Shown here piece by piece: positions 46,447 to 57,315 of a DNA stretch of 64,000 nt. Made by a program: the position numbers and the translations under genes. Numbering within the stretch: position 1 is the stretch's first letter; each line of letters opens with the position of its first letter. Under the pieces are notes generated by a model. It saw only the letters and a list, made by a program, of their open reading frames with translations, ran no database searches and had not been told where the DNA came from. This DNA is from Variovorax paradoxus B4 (GTDB taxonomy: Bacteria > Pseudomonadota > Gammaproteobacteria > Burkholderiales > Burkholderiaceae_C): the NCBI RefSeq assembly GCF_000463015.1, contig NC_022247.1, positions 744,001 to 808,000 on the forward strand, given 5' to 3'.

Positions 46447-46530
46447 GTTTTGAACTCTATTTCTTCATGCCCGGTAAAGTACAGAGCAGTTTTTTGAACT
46501 CTATTAGTTTGTTTTGAACTCTATTAGCTT
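46447..46530 (+). repeat. Three direct repeats at the island-gph junction
   Basis: The sequence TTTTGAACTCTATT occurs three times, starting near 46448, 46492 and 46512. Copies 2 and 3 extend to TTTTGAACTCTATTAG and are exactly 20 bases apart; copy 1 is 44 bases before copy 2. The third copy contains the TTG start of gph. This looks like repeated attachment-type sequence left by integration events at the 5' end of gph. Confidence 0.65.
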
Positions 46531-47242
46531 CAACCACACCCGCTTCGATGCCGCCATCGTCGATCTCGACGGCACCATGGTCGATACCCTCGGCGATTTC
46601 GCGGTGTCGCTCAATCACATGCTCGACGACCTTTCCCTGCCGGCAGTGGCGCCGGCCGCCATCGAGAAAATGGTGGGAAAGGGATCGGAGCACCTGATTC
46701 TTTCGGCGCTCGCGCACGTGATGTCATCCGGCGGCGCGGCGCCTCAGGGCGCCGACGCACAGGCGCTGCACGCGCGCGCGCAGGCGCTTTTCGACCGGGC
46801 CTGGGAGCGCTACCAGCACCACTATCTCGCCATCAACGGACAGCACTCGGCGGTGTACCCGGGCGTGGCCGAGGGCTTGAAGGCGCTGCGCTCGCGCGGC
46901 CTGCGCCTGGCCTGCCTCACCAACAAGCCGACCTCGTTCGCCAAGCCGCTGCTGGCTGCGAAGGGGCTCGACGGCTTCTTCGACTTCGCGTTCGGCGGCG
47001 ATGCCTTCGCGCGCAAGAAGCCCGACCCGCTGCCGCTCCTGAAGACCTGCGAGGCGCTGGGCACCGCTCCCGCGCGCACGCTGATGATCGGCGACTCGAG
47101 CAACGACGCCAAGGCCGCGCGCGCCGCCGGCTGCCCGGTGGTGCTCGTGACCTACGGCTACAACCACGGCGAGCCGGTACGCGGCGTCGATGCCGACGGC
47201 TTCCTGGATTCGCTCGCCGAGCTCGACCGGGCCGCTTCCTGA
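46514..47242 (+). CDS. gph: Phosphoglycolate phosphatase
   Basis: A 242-residue HAD-superfamily phosphatase that removes 2-phosphoglycolate. Motif I is VDLDGTMVDT, motif II LTNKPTS, the conserved Lys is in FARKKPDPLPLL, and motif IV is MIGDSSNDAKAA. The only start able to keep motif I is TTG at 46514; an in-frame TAG lies nine bases upstream, inside the repeat. There is no good ribosome site, so expression may be weakened by the junction. The next Met (GTMVD) lies after the catalytic Asp. Confidence 0.9.
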   Translation: MNSISFNHTRFDAAIVDLDGTMVDTLGDFAVSLNHMLDDLSLPAVAPAAIEKMVGKGSEHLILSALAHVMSSGGAAPQGADAQALHARAQALFDRAWERYQHHYLAINGQHSAVYPGVAEGLKALRSRGLRLACLTNKPTSFAKPLLAAKGLDGFFDFAFGGDAFARKKPDPLPLLKTCEALGTAPARTLMIGDSSNDAKAARAAGCPVVLVTYGYNHGEPVRGVDADGFLDSLAELDRAAS

Positions 47243-47273
47243 CGAATTTGGCAAGAAGGCTGCGGCGCTGCGG

Positions 47274-47870
47274 CTACTTGCCGAGCAGCGCGTCCTTGAG
47301 CTTCCAGTCGGCCGGTGCCGGCCCGAGCCAGATGCGCAGCAGGGCGTTGAAGAACGCCGGCTCCTTCACCGGATCGGGCTGCGGCACGCCGCGCACGCTC
47401 ACCAGCGTGCCGGTGCCGGGCAGCCAGTCGATGGTGAAGGTGTCGCCGGCCTTGAGCTGCTTCTGGTCGGAGAACATCCGGCCCATGCGCAGCAGCCCTG
47501 GAATGAGGTTGACCATTTCGCTCTTCGGCGAGTTTTCTTCCACGCCCTTGGTGAAGAATTTGCCCAGCTCGTCGGCATCGATGTCGCGCAGCATGGTGAT
47601 GGCCACGCGCTTGGGCCCGGGCGCGGCCAGCGCCTCCTCGGGCGTGGAGACTTTTTTCCCGACGTACAGTCCCGCCGCGTACACCTTGAAGACGGCCTTG
47701 TAGCGCACCCCCGCGCCGTTGAGCTGCAGGGTGCTGCCGCGCAGGTCGACGGTGTCGTTCAGCTTGACGCCCGCCACATCGACCTGCGCGGCCGAGGCGC
47801 CGAGTGCGAACCAGACGCAGGCCAGCACGGCCAGGCGGGAGAACAGGGTCGGGAGCGAAAGGGCAGGCAC
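47274..47870 (-). CDS. Exported chalcone-isomerase-like protein
   Basis: A 198-residue periplasmic protein of the bacterial chalcone-isomerase-like family. GTG at 47870 is chosen because a ribosome site (AAGGAAG) precedes it and the signal peptide starts at once (SLPTLFSRLAVLACVWFALG, cleavage near ASAAQ). The body has LNGAGVRYKAVFKVYAAGLYVG and AITMLRDIDADELGKFFTKG. These proteins bind fatty acids or have no known reaction in bacteria. It converges on gph. Confidence 0.8.
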   Translation of the reverse strand: MPALSLPTLFSRLAVLACVWFALGASAAQVDVAGVKLNDTVDLRGSTLQLNGAGVRYKAVFKVYAAGLYVGKKVSTPEEALAAPGPKRVAITMLRDIDADELGKFFTKGVEENSPKSEMVNLIPGLLRMGRMFSDQKQLKAGDTFTIDWLPGTGTLVSVRGVPQPDPVKEPAFFNALLRIWLGPAPADWKLKDALLGK

Positions 47871-48194
47871 GTGGCTTCCTTGATTTGCGAACGATCGTGC
47901 GAATGTATCTTTTCGTTTTACTGCGTGCCCTCGGGGGAACCCTGAAGACGGCGGTTGCACCCGGCGGCGTTTTCGTGGGCTAAACTCCACGCTCCATGTT
48001 CGTTCATCACATCATTCAAACAGGTGAAGGCAGCCGGGGAGCCTGGCCCTGGCGTCGCCATACATCGCTGACTGTTTGATTGCACGGCGCACGCCGTGCG
48101 CCCGCGGTACCGGATCGCTTCTCGACGCCGGACCACCAGTGAATGACCTTGCCACCGGCCCCAGAAGTGCCGCAGGCAACTGGAGAACGAATCC
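47871..48194 (+). promoter_or_regulatory. Region upstream of trpE (promoter not fixed)
   Basis: The 324 bases between two divergent genes must hold the trp promoter. A weak pair, TTGCAC (47955-47960) and TAAACT (47981-47986), has a 20-base spacer, which is longer than ideal. No leader peptide rich in Trp codons and no attenuator hairpin were found. Confidence 0.25.
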
Positions 48195-49697
48195 GTGATC
48201 ACCGAACTTGAATTCAAGAGCCTCAGCGCCCAGGGCTACAACCGTATTCCGCTGATGGCCGAGGCCTTTGCAGACCTCGAAACGCCTCTTTCCCTCTATC
48301 TCAAGCTGGCCCATTCGCAGGGCGGCGGCAAGCACAGCTTCCTGCTCGAATCGGTGGTGGGCGGGGAGCGCTTCGGGCGCTACAGCTTCATCGGCCTGCC
48401 CGCCCGCACGCTGCTTCGCGCCAGCGGCTTCGGTGCCGATGCGAAGACCGAAGTGGTGACCGATGGCCAGGTCGTCGAGACGGCTGCAGGCAATCCGCTC
48501 GATTTCGTCGCCGAGTACCAGAAGCGCTTCAAGGTGGCGCTGCGGCCCGGCCTGCCGCGCTTCTGCGGGGGCCTTGCCGGCTACTTCGGCTACGACACCG
48601 TGCGCCACATCGAACGCAAGCTCGAAAAAAGCTGCCCGCCCGATACGCTGGGCTGCCCCGACATCCTGCTGCTGCAGTGCGAGGAACTGGCGGTCATCGA
48701 CAACCTCTCGGGCAAGCTTTACCTGATCGTCTATGCCGATCCGAAGCAGCCCGAGGCCTACGCGGTGGGCAAGCGCCGCCTGCGCGAGCTGAAAGAAAAG
48801 CTCAAGTATTCGGTGAGCGCACCCGTCGTGAAGCCCACGCAGCCGCATCCGCCCGAGCGCAGCTTTGCCAAGGCCGACTATCTTGCGGCCGTGGAGCGCG
48901 CCAAGGAAATGATCGCCGCCGGCGACTTCATGCAGGTGCAGGTGGGCCAGCGCATCAGCAAGCGCTACACCGAGTCGCCGCTGTCTCTGTACCGCGCGCT
49001 GCGTTCGCTCAACCCCTCGCCCTACATGTACTACTACCACCTGGGCGATTTCCACGTGGTGGGCGCTTCGCCCGAAATCCTGGTGCGCCAGGAGAACACG
49101 GGCGAGGGCGAGCAGAAGATCACGATCCGCCCGCTGGCCGGCACGCGCCCGCGCGGCGCTTCGCTCGAGCTCGACAAGGCGGCCGAGGAAGAACTCATCA
49201 ACGACCCGAAGGAGCGCGCCGAGCACGTGATGCTGATCGACCTCGCGCGCAACGACATCGGCCGCATCGCCAAGACCGGCACCGTCAAGGTGACGGAGGC
49301 CTTCGCGGTGGAGCGCTACAGCCACGTGATGCACATCGTGAGCAACGTCGAAGGCACGTTGAAGGACGGCATGACCGCCATCGACGTGCTCAAGGCCACG
49401 TTCCCGGCCGGCACGCTCACCGGCGCGCCCAAGGTGCATGCGATGGAGCTCATCGACCAGCTCGAGCCCACCAAGCGCGGCCTGTACGGCGGCGCCTGCG
49501 GCTACATCAGCTATGCGGGCGACATGGACGTGGCCATCGCCATTCGCACCGGCATCGTGAAGGACCAGATGCTGCATGTGCAGGCCGCGGCCGGCGTGGT
49601 CGCCGATTCGGTGCCCGAGCTGGAGTGGAAAGAGACGGAAGCCAAGGCGCGCGCACTGCTGCGTGCCGCCGAACTGGTCGAGGAAGGCCTGGAATGA
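48195..49697 (+). CDS. trpE: Anthranilate synthase component I
   Basis: A 500-residue chorismate-using subunit that makes anthranilate with TrpG. The start is GTG at 48195. Conserved elements are [18 protein letters not shown] (Trp feedback region), [10 protein letters not shown], the [11 protein letters not shown] stretch, and [18 protein letters not shown]. It leads the trp gene group and overlaps the GxxExxY gene by 4 bases. Confidence 0.96.
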   Translation: MITELEFKSLSAQGYNRIPLMAEAFADLETPLSLYLKLAHSQGGGKHSFLLESVVGGERFGRYSFIGLPARTLLRASGFGADAKTEVVTDGQVVETAAGNPLDFVAEYQKRFKVALRPGLPRFCGGLAGYFGYDTVRHIERKLEKSCPPDTLGCPDILLLQCEELAVIDNLSGKLYLIVYADPKQPEAYAVGKRRLRELKEKLKYSVSAPVVKPTQPHPPERSFAKADYLAAVERAKEMIAAGDFMQVQVGQRISKRYTESPLSLYRALRSLNPSPYMYYYHLGDFHVVGASPEILVRQENTGEGEQKITIRPLAGTRPRGASLELDKAAEEELINDPKERAEHVMLIDLARNDIGRIAKTGTVKVTEAFAVERYSHVMHIVSNVEGTLKDGMTAIDVLKATFPAGTLTGAPKVHAMELIDQLEPTKRGLYGGACGYISYAGDMDVAIAIRTGIVKDQMLHVQAAAGVVADSVPELEWKETEAKARALLRAAELVEEGLE

Positions 49698-50086
49698 GCA
49701 ACGTACCCGACATCCAGAACGATTTCTCGCACGAGATCATCGGCGCCGCCGTCGAGGTGCAGCGCGTGCTCGGCACGGGCCTGAGCGAGGACGCCTATGC
49801 CGCGGCACTGGCCATCGAACTCGCCGAGCGCGAGATCGGCTTCACGCGCGACGTGGCGCTGTCGGCCAGCTACAAGGGCCGCTCGCTCGGCGAGGTGTAC
49901 CGCGCGGGCTTCGTGATCGAGCAGTCGGTCATCGTCGAGCTCAAGGCGGTCGACGTGCTGACCGACCTGCACCGCGCGCAGGTGCTGGCCGCGCTGCGTC
50001 TCTCGGGCCTCAAGCTGGGCCTTCTGATCAACTTCAACGTGTTCCCCGTCGTCAAGGGCGTGCACCGGATTGTGAGCAAGCCATGA
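49694..50086 (+). CDS. GxxExxY-family protein
   Basis: A 130-residue protein of the GxxExxY family (GTGLSEDAY near residue 29), with [22 protein letters not shown], a D-ExK-like arrangement that recalls nuclease folds. The function is unknown. It is wedged between trpE and trpG with 4-base overlaps on both sides, so it is translated with the anthranilate synthase subunits. This position is unusual and suggests insertion without breaking coupling. Confidence 0.85.
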   Translation: MSNVPDIQNDFSHEIIGAAVEVQRVLGTGLSEDAYAAALAIELAEREIGFTRDVALSASYKGRSLGEVYRAGFVIEQSVIVELKAVDVLTDLHRAQVLAALRLSGLKLGLLINFNVFPVVKGVHRIVSKP

Positions 50087-50667
50087 AACTGCTGATGATC
50101 GACAACTACGATTCCTTCACCTACAACATCGTCCAGTACCTGGGCGAGCTGGGTGCGGACGTGCAGGTGCACCGCAACGACGAGATCACCGTGGCGCAGA
50201 TCGGCGAGCTGATCGCTTCGGGCGTCACGCGCCTCGTGGTGTCGCCGGGGCCTTGTTCGCCGGCGGAAGCGGGCGTTTCGGTGGCGGCCATCAAGGAGTT
50301 CGCGGGCAAGCTGCCGATCCTCGGCGTGTGCCTGGGCCACCAGGCGATCGGCGCGGCCTTCGGCGGCACGATCGTGCGCGCGCAGCAGCTCATGCACGGC
50401 AAGACCAGCGAGATCACGACCACGCAGGAAGGCGTGTTCGCGGGGCTGCCCGAGAAGTTCATCGTCAACCGGTACCACTCGCTGTCCATCGAGCGCGAAA
50501 GCTGCCCGAAGGAATTGGCGATCACCGCCTGGACCGACGACGGCGAGATCATGGGCGTGCGCCACACCGGCTTTGCGCACGACGTGCGCATCGAGGGCGT
50601 GCAGTTCCACCCCGAATCGATCCTCACCGAGCACGGCCACGCCATGCTCAAGAACTTTCTGGACTGA
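50083..50667 (+). CDS. trpG: Anthranilate synthase component II (glutamine amidotransferase)
   Basis: A 194-residue class I amidotransferase that gives ammonia to TrpE. The nucleophile is Cys 83 in LGVCLGHQ, and the catalytic His-Glu lie in VQFHPESIL. The N-terminal [12 protein letters not shown] and [11 protein letters not shown] are typical. In many bacteria this subunit also serves p-aminobenzoate synthesis. Confidence 0.96.
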   Translation: MKLLMIDNYDSFTYNIVQYLGELGADVQVHRNDEITVAQIGELIASGVTRLVVSPGPCSPAEAGVSVAAIKEFAGKLPILGVCLGHQAIGAAFGGTIVRAQQLMHGKTSEITTTQEGVFAGLPEKFIVNRYHSLSIERESCPKELAITAWTDDGEIMGVRHTGFAHDVRIEGVQFHPESILTEHGHAMLKNFLD

Positions 50668-50673
50668 CCCCCC

Positions 50674-51732
50674 ATGACAGACCGCTCCTTGCTCGTCGAC
50701 CTGCGCAGCGACACCGTCACGCAGCCCACCCCGGCGATGCGCGAGGCCATGATGGCGGCGCCGCTCGGCGACGACGTCTTCGGCACCGACCCGAGCGTCA
50801 ACGCGCTGCAGGAAAAGATCGCCGCGCTGCTGGGCTTCGAGGCCGCGCTGTTCGTGCCGACCGGCACGCAGAGCAACCTGTGCGCGATCCTTTCGCACTG
50901 CGGCCGCGGCGACGAGTACATCGTGGGCCAGCAGGCGCACAGCTACCGATGGGAGGGCGGCGGCGGCGCGGTGTTCGGCAGCGTGCAGCCGCAGCCGCTC
51001 GACCATGCACCCGACGGCACGCTGCCGCTGGCGCAGATCGAGGCGGCCGTCAAGCCCGACGACGCGCACTTCGCGCGCACGCGCCTCTTGGCGCTGGAGA
51101 ACACGCTGGGCGGCAAGCTGCTGCCGTTCGAATACGTGCAGGCGGCGACGGACCTGGCGAAGCGCAAGGGGCTGCAGCGGCATCTGGACGGGGCCCGCCT
51201 CTTCAATGCCGCGACAGCGCAGGCGGCGTTGAACAAGCGCAGCGACATCCGCGCCGAGGCGCGCCGCATCGCGCAGTGCTTCGACAGCGTGTCGGTCTGC
51301 TTCAGCAAGGGGCTGGGTGCTCCGATCGGTTCGGCGCTGGTCGGTTCGCGCGAGTTCATTGCACGGGCGCACCGCATCCGCAAGATGGCGGGCGGCGGCA
51401 TGCGGCAGGCCGGGCTGCTCGCCGCCGCGGCCTCGCATGCGCTCGACCACCACGTCGACCGACTCGCCGACGACCACGCATCGGCACAGCGGCTTGCACA
51501 AGGGCTCGAAGGCATCGAGGGCCTGACGGTCGAGGCGCCGCACACGAACATCGTGTTCGCGGATCTCACCGGGGCTGCGCAGGCGCGTTCGTCGGAGCTG
51601 ATCGCGAGCCTGAACCAGCAGGGCATTCTCGCGACCGGGCTCTATCGCCTGCGCTTCGTGACCCACCTCGACGTCGATGCGGCCGGCGTGGACCGCGCCG
51701 TGGCCGCCATCCGCGGTTTCTTCAACGCCTGA
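50674..51732 (+). CDS. ltaE: Low-specificity L-threonine aldolase
   Basis: A 352-residue PLP enzyme splitting threonine/allo-threonine into glycine and acetaldehyde. The N-terminus LRSDTVTQPTPAMREAM, the HLDGARLFNA motif and the PLP Lys in VSVCFSKGLGAPIGS are standard. It follows trpG by 6 bases and precedes the exporter gene, so it belongs to the same transcript, though it has no known part in tryptophan synthesis. Confidence 0.93.
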   Translation: MTDRSLLVDLRSDTVTQPTPAMREAMMAAPLGDDVFGTDPSVNALQEKIAALLGFEAALFVPTGTQSNLCAILSHCGRGDEYIVGQQAHSYRWEGGGGAVFGSVQPQPLDHAPDGTLPLAQIEAAVKPDDAHFARTRLLALENTLGGKLLPFEYVQAATDLAKRKGLQRHLDGARLFNAATAQAALNKRSDIRAEARRIAQCFDSVSVCFSKGLGAPIGSALVGSREFIARAHRIRKMAGGGMRQAGLLAAAASHALDHHVDRLADDHASAQRLAQGLEGIEGLTVEAPHTNIVFADLTGAAQARSSELIASLNQQGILATGLYRLRFVTHLDVDAAGVDRAVAAIRGFFNA

Positions 51733-51748
51733 CCAGAAGGAGCCCGTG

Positions 51749-52408
51749 ATGCCCGATCTTCCGCATCTGCTCGCTTTCATGGCCGCCGGCTGGCTGCTGA
51801 ACCTGACGCCGGGGCCCGACGTGCTCTACATCGTCGCCAACTCGCTGCGTTCCGGCGTGCGCGCGGGCATCGTCGGCGGCTTCGGCATCCTCACCGGCTG
51901 CTTCGTCCACATCTTCGCGGCGGCGGTCGGCGTCGGCACGCTGCTGGCCACCTCGGCGGCGGCCTTCACGGTGCTCAAGTACGTCGGCGCGGCCTACCTG
52001 CTGTACCTTGGCGTGCGCATGGTGTTCTCGCGCGCCGGGCCGCCGGCCGATCTGCAGGAAGCTGCCGCCGCGTCCGGCGAGCGCGGGCTCAAGGACATCT
52101 TTTTCGGCGGCTTCTGGACCAATGTGCTGAACCCCAAGGTCGCCTTGTTCTTCCTGGCCTTCGTGCCGCAGTTCATCGCGCCGGGCGCCGACAACAAGGG
52201 CCTGTATTTCGTGCTGCTGGGCGTGCTGTTCAACCTGAACTCCATTCCGGTCATCGTGGGATGGGCCGCATTCGCGGGCTGGATGGCGCGCAAGAGCGCC
52301 GTGCAGAAGGGCATGCACTGGCTCGACCGCGCGGCAGGCGTCCTGTTCATCGGCTTCGGCCTCAAGCTTGCATTCACGGACGCGCCGGCCGGCCGCGTCG
52401 GTCCCTGA
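51749..52408 (+). CDS. LysE/RhtB-family exporter
   Basis: A 219-residue inner-membrane exporter with about six hydrophobic segments. The start at 51749 ([24 protein letters not shown]) has an AAGGAG ribosome site. The family motif [20 protein letters not shown] and the second-half [21 protein letters not shown] are clear. Members export amino acids such as threonine, homoserine or lysine. It stands between ltaE and trpD. Confidence 0.92.
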   Translation: MPDLPHLLAFMAAGWLLNLTPGPDVLYIVANSLRSGVRAGIVGGFGILTGCFVHIFAAAVGVGTLLATSAAAFTVLKYVGAAYLLYLGVRMVFSRAGPPADLQEAAAASGERGLKDIFFGGFWTNVLNPKVALFFLAFVPQFIAPGADNKGLYFVLLGVLFNLNSIPVIVGWAAFAGWMARKSAVQKGMHWLDRAAGVLFIGFGLKLAFTDAPAGRVGP

Positions 52409-52428
52409 AAACACCGAGGAGACTCACC

Positions 52429-53451
52429 ATGATCACCCCCCAGGAAGCGCTCCAGCGCACCATCGAGCACCGCGAGGTGTTCCACGACGAGATGCTGCAC
52501 ATCGTGCGGCTCATCATGAGCGGCGAGTGCTCGCCCGTGATGATGGCGGCGCTGATCACCGGCCTGCGCGTCAAGAAGGAAACCATCGGCGAGATCACCG
52601 CGGCCGCGCAGGTGATGCGCGAGGTGGCGACCAAGGTGCCGGTGAAGGACACCACGCACCTCGTCGACATCGTCGGCACCGGCGGCGACGGATCGCACAC
52701 CTTCAACATCTCGACCTGCTCGATGTTCGTCGCGGCCGCGGCGGGCGCCAAGGTCAGCAAGCACGGCGGGCGCAGCGTGTCGAGCAAGTCGGGCAGCGCC
52801 GACGTGCTGGAGTCGCTGGGCGTCAACATCAATTTGCAGCCGGAGCAGATCGCGCGTTCCATCGAGGAGGTGGGCATCGGCTTCATGTTTGCGCCGAACC
52901 ACCATCCGGCCATGAAGAACGTGGCGCCGGTGCGCAAGGAGCTCGGCATCAAGACGATCTTCAACATCCTCGGGCCGCTGACCAATCCGGCCGGCGCGCC
53001 GAACATCCTGATGGGCGTGTTCCACCCCGATCTCGTGGGCATCCAGGTGCGCGCATTGCAGCGGCTCGGCGCCGAGCACGCGATGGTGGTCTACGGGCGT
53101 GACGGCATGGACGAGATTTCGCTCGGCGCCGCCACCATGGTGGGCGAACTGAAGGACGGCGAGATCCGCGAGTACGAACTGCACCCCGAGGATTTCGGCT
53201 TTGCGATGTCGAGCAACCGCGCGCTGCGCGTGGAAACGCCGGAGCAATCGAAGGCGATGCTGCTGGGGGTGCTCGACAACCAGGCCGGTCCGGCCCTCGA
53301 CATCGTGCTGCTGAACGCCGGTGCGGCGCTGTATGCGGCCAACGTGGTCGACTCGGTGGCCGCAGGCGTCGAGCGCGCGCGCGAAGCCGTCGCATCGGGC
53401 GCAGCGCGGGCCAAGCTGGCCGAACTGGTCAAGGCCTCCACGGCAGCGTGA
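52429..53451 (+). CDS. trpD: Anthranilate phosphoribosyltransferase
   Basis: A 340-residue enzyme joining anthranilate to PRPP. It has the PRPP motif [35 protein letters not shown], and [10 protein letters not shown]. The start at 52429 has a GAGGAGA ribosome site. It follows the exporter by 20 bases and precedes trpC by 29 bases. Confidence 0.96.
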   Translation: MITPQEALQRTIEHREVFHDEMLHIVRLIMSGECSPVMMAALITGLRVKKETIGEITAAAQVMREVATKVPVKDTTHLVDIVGTGGDGSHTFNISTCSMFVAAAAGAKVSKHGGRSVSSKSGSADVLESLGVNINLQPEQIARSIEEVGIGFMFAPNHHPAMKNVAPVRKELGIKTIFNILGPLTNPAGAPNILMGVFHPDLVGIQVRALQRLGAEHAMVVYGRDGMDEISLGAATMVGELKDGEIREYELHPEDFGFAMSSNRALRVETPEQSKAMLLGVLDNQAGPALDIVLLNAGAALYAANVVDSVAAGVERAREAVASGAARAKLAELVKASTAA

Positions 53452-53480
53452 AGCGATAAAACAGGCAGGAACGCAGAAAA

Positions 53481-54281
53481 ATGTCCGACATCCTCGACAA
53501 GATCATTGCCGTCAAGCGGCAGGAAATTGCTGCAGCGCAAAAAAGAAGCCCGCTGGAAGCCGTGCGCTTCGACGCGGAAAGCCGCGTGCTGACGCGCGAT
53601 TTCGAAGGCGCCCTGCGCGCCAGGATCGCCGCCGGCCATGCGGCCGTGATCGCCGAAGTGAAGAAAGCCAGCCCGAGCAAGGGCGTGCTGCGCGAAGACT
53701 TCATTCCGGCCGACATCGCGCAGAGCTATGCCGAAGGCGACGGCGAGATCAGCGCGGCCTGCCTTTCGGTGCTGACCGACAAGCAGTTCTTCCAGGGCGG
53801 CGTCGATTACCTCAAGCAGGCCCGCGCCTCGTGCGACCTGCCGGTGCTGCGCAAGGATTTCATCGTCGACGCCTATCAGGTGTACGAATCGCGTGCGATG
53901 GGCGCCGATGCCATCCTGTTGATTGCCGCTTGCCTCGACGACGCGCAGATGAAGGACTACGAGGCCATTGCACGCGGGCTGGGCATGGCGGTGCTGGTCG
54001 AAGTGCACGACGCGGCCGAGCTCGAGCGCGCGCTCAAGCTCAAGACGCCGCTCATCGGCGTGAACAACCGCAACCTGCGCAATTTCGAGGTGTCGATCCA
54101 GGCCACCATCGACCTGCTGCCCCGCTTGCCGGCCGACCGGCTGGCCGTCACCGAATCGGGCATTGCCACGCGTGAGGACGTGGCCACGCTGCGCGCGGCC
54201 GGCGTCCACGCCTTCCTGGTTGGCGAGGCCTTCATGCGTGCCAAGGAACCCGGCGAGGCGCTCGCTGCATTGTTCAAATGA
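53481..54281 (+). CDS. trpC: Indole-3-glycerol phosphate synthase
   Basis: A 266-residue TIM-barrel enzyme making indole-3-glycerol phosphate. Catalytic and binding motifs are [44 protein letters not shown] and [12 protein letters not shown]. trpF, trpB and trpA are not in this window, as is usual when they form a second cluster. It overlaps ung by 4 bases. Confidence 0.96.
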   Translation: MSDILDKIIAVKRQEIAAAQKRSPLEAVRFDAESRVLTRDFEGALRARIAAGHAAVIAEVKKASPSKGVLREDFIPADIAQSYAEGDGEISAACLSVLTDKQFFQGGVDYLKQARASCDLPVLRKDFIVDAYQVYESRAMGADAILLIAACLDDAQMKDYEAIARGLGMAVLVEVHDAAELERALKLKTPLIGVNNRNLRNFEVSIQATIDLLPRLPADRLAVTESGIATREDVATLRAAGVHAFLVGEAFMRAKEPGEALAALFK

Positions 54282-54985
54282 ACCGGCCCGATCAGCTGGC
54301 GAGCAGCGATCCCGCCGACTGGCCCGTTGCGCCAGGCTGGCAGCCGCTGGTGGACGACTTCTTTGCCGGCATCGTGGGGCAGAAGCTGCGCAGCTTCCTG
54401 CGCGAGCGCCTTGATGCGGGCGCAGTCATCTTCCCGCCGCAGCCGCTGCGGGCACTGGAACTGACGCCGCCCGAAGACGTGCGCGTCGTCATCCTGGGGC
54501 AGGACCCGTACCACGGGCGTGGCCAGGCCGAGGGGCTCGCGTTCTCGGTGGCGCCCGGCGTGGCGCTGCCGCCGTCGCTGCGCAACATCTTCAAGGAACT
54601 CCAGCGCGACCTTGGCGCGCCGCCGCCGCCGTTCCCGAATCCGGGCGGCAGCCTGGTGAAGTGGGCGACCCACGGCGTGCTGCTGCTCAACACCTGCCTC
54701 ACGGTCGAGGAGGGGCAGCCGGCCAGCCATTCGGGCCGCGGCTGGGAGGTGCTGACCGATGCGGTCATCCGCCATGTATCGGACGGCGAGAAACCTGTTG
54801 TTTTTATGCTCTGGGGCTCGCATGCCCAAAGTAAGCGTGCGTTGATCGATATTGGGCGCCATAAGGTGCTGATGTCCAATCATCCGTCGCCGCTTTCTGC
54901 GTTGCGTCCGCCCGCGCCCTTCATCGGCTGCGGACATTTTGGCGAAGCGCGTGCGTGGCGGGAGGCGCGCCGGGCGGGCGAGTGA
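54278..54985 (+). CDS. ung: Uracil-DNA glycosylase
   Basis: A 235-residue family 1 uracil-DNA glycosylase for base-excision repair. Water-activating loop [18 protein letters not shown], uracil-binding [16 protein letters not shown] and the Leu intercalation loop [13 protein letters not shown] are all present. It begins in an ATGA overlap with trpC, so it is co-translated with the trp genes. Confidence 0.95.
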   Translation: MNRPDQLASSDPADWPVAPGWQPLVDDFFAGIVGQKLRSFLRERLDAGAVIFPPQPLRALELTPPEDVRVVILGQDPYHGRGQAEGLAFSVAPGVALPPSLRNIFKELQRDLGAPPPPFPNPGGSLVKWATHGVLLLNTCLTVEEGQPASHSGRGWEVLTDAVIRHVSDGEKPVVFMLWGSHAQSKRALIDIGRHKVLMSNHPSPLSALRPPAPFIGCGHFGEARAWREARRAGE

Positions 54986-55091
54986 ATTCGCGGATAATCC
55001 CTGCAGTTCACGCCTCGTGCAGTTCTCACGCTTCTTCTTGGTGCTGGGGTTCTGCGTAGTCACAAAACCGTGCTATATTTCGAGGTTCGCC

Positions 55092-55177
55092 GGAGAGGTG
55101 GCCGAGTGGTTAATGGCAGCAGACTGTAAATCTGCCCTCTTACGAGTACGCTGGTTCGAATCCAGCCCTCTCCACCA
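55092..55177 (+). tRNA. tRNA-Tyr (anticodon GTA)
   Basis: An 86-base class II tRNA with a long variable arm, acceptor GGAGAGG paired with CCTCTCC, anticodon loop GACTGTAAATC, T-arm GGTTCGAATCC, and encoded CCA. It is the first of three tRNAs ahead of tuf. Confidence 0.95.
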
Positions 55178-55242
55178 GCGATGAATTTGGTTTCTAAGAG
55201 CGATTGGATCTAGCGCTTTGGGTGCCTTGAAGTGCCCCCGAT

Positions 55243-55316
55243 GCGGGAGTAGTTCAATGGTAGAACCCCAGCCTTCCAAGCTGATGACGCGGGTTCGATT
55301 CCCGTCTCCCGCTCCA
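55243..55316 (+). tRNA. tRNA-Gly (anticodon TCC)
   Basis: A 74-base tRNA with acceptor GCGGGAG paired with CTCCCGC, anticodon loop CTTCCAA, T-arm GGTTCGATTCC, and terminal TCCA. Confidence 0.95.
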
Positions 55317-55355
55317 GAGACCCGGTTCGACGCCGGAAGCGATTGGTTAGACAAA

Positions 55356-55430
<75 letters not shown>

Positions 55431-55504
55431 GTTTCTAGGGGGTTGCAACTGCAGGTTTGCAACCCATCTGCATGCGTTGAAATCGTTTTTTTCGGAGTCG
55501 AAAA

Positions 55505-56698
<1,194 letters not shown>

Positions 56699-56717
56699 GT
56701 CGAGCAAAGAGTACCGG

Positions 56718-56793
56718 AGGGGTATAGCTCAATTGGCAGAGCGTCGGTCTCCAAAACCGAAGGTTGTAGGTTCGATTCCTACTGCCCCTGCCA
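56718..56793 (+). tRNA. tRNA-Trp (anticodon CCA)
   Basis: A 76-base tRNA with acceptor AGGGGTA paired with TGCCCCT, anticodon loop CTCCAAA, T-arm AGGTTCGATTCCT, and encoded CCA. It lies 19 bases after tuf and before secE. Confidence 0.95.
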
Positions 56794-56842
56794 CCTAGGT
56801 GGCGCCTCCGAAAGAAGCCCGTCGTTGACCCGATGGGAGGCT

Positions 56843-56870
56843 AAAAAAGCCCATCGTGACCCGATGGGCT
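56843..56870 (-). terminator. Hairpin with minus-strand T-run
   Basis: AGCCCATCG (56848-56856) pairs with CGATGGGCT (56862-56870). On the minus strand the stem is followed by TTTTTT, the form of an intrinsic terminator; on the plus strand the A-run precedes it. It may stop antisense transcripts into tRNA-Trp/tuf, or act weakly in the plus direction. Confidence 0.5.
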
Positions 56871-56931
56871 TCGGCGTCTCAAGAAGGCGCATTGAATTGA
56901 AGGCCGAAAGGCCACAGGAAATCAGCCAAAC

Positions 56932-57315
56932 ATGGCCACTTCTCAAATCGAAACCGTGAGCACGGGTGCCGACAAGGCCAAATTGGCCGCGTCGGTGGTG
57001 CTGGCAGTGGGCGCCATCGTGGCGTTCTATCTGCTGGCGCGCCAGGGCTCGCTGGTGCAATGGGCTGCGCTGCTGGTCGGCCTGGCCGCGGCCGTGGGCG
57101 CCTTCGGCAGCTCGGAGAATGGCCGCCAGTTGTGGGCCTTCGGCCGCGATTCGTGGCGCGAGGTCAAGAAGGTCGTCTGGCCGACCCGCAAGGAAGCAAT
57201 GCAGATGACGGCTTACGTGTTTGCCTTCGTGGCAGTCATGTCCGTTTTCCTCTGGCTCACCGACAAGACGCTCGAATGGGTGTTTTTCGACCTCATTCTG
57301 GGCTGGAGAAAATAA
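56932..57315 (+). CDS. secE: Preprotein translocase subunit SecE
   Basis: A 127-residue inner-membrane translocon subunit with three hydrophobic segments, as in enterobacteria and betaproteobacteria. The conserved amphipathic helix reads SWREVKKVVWPTRKEAMQ. Its stop touches the nusG start. Confidence 0.95.
   Translation: MATSQIETVSTGADKAKLAASVVLAVGAIVAFYLLARQGSLVQWAALLVGLAAAVGAFGSSENGRQLWAFGRDSWREVKKVVWPTRKEAMQMTAYVFAFVAVMSVFLWLTDKTLEWVFFDLILGWRK

Noticed and set aside
46447..46530. CRISPR array
   Set aside because: Only three copies of a short repeat with spacers of very unequal length (about 30 and 6 bases) and no cas genes; better read as junction repeats.
47991..48194. Tryptophan leader peptide/attenuator before trpE
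   Set aside because: No short frame with consecutive Trp codons and no alternating hairpins were found.
48012..49577. 521-residue minus-strand frame over trpE
   Set aside because: Shadow of trpE; no recognisable family, and trpE motifs are complete on the plus strand.
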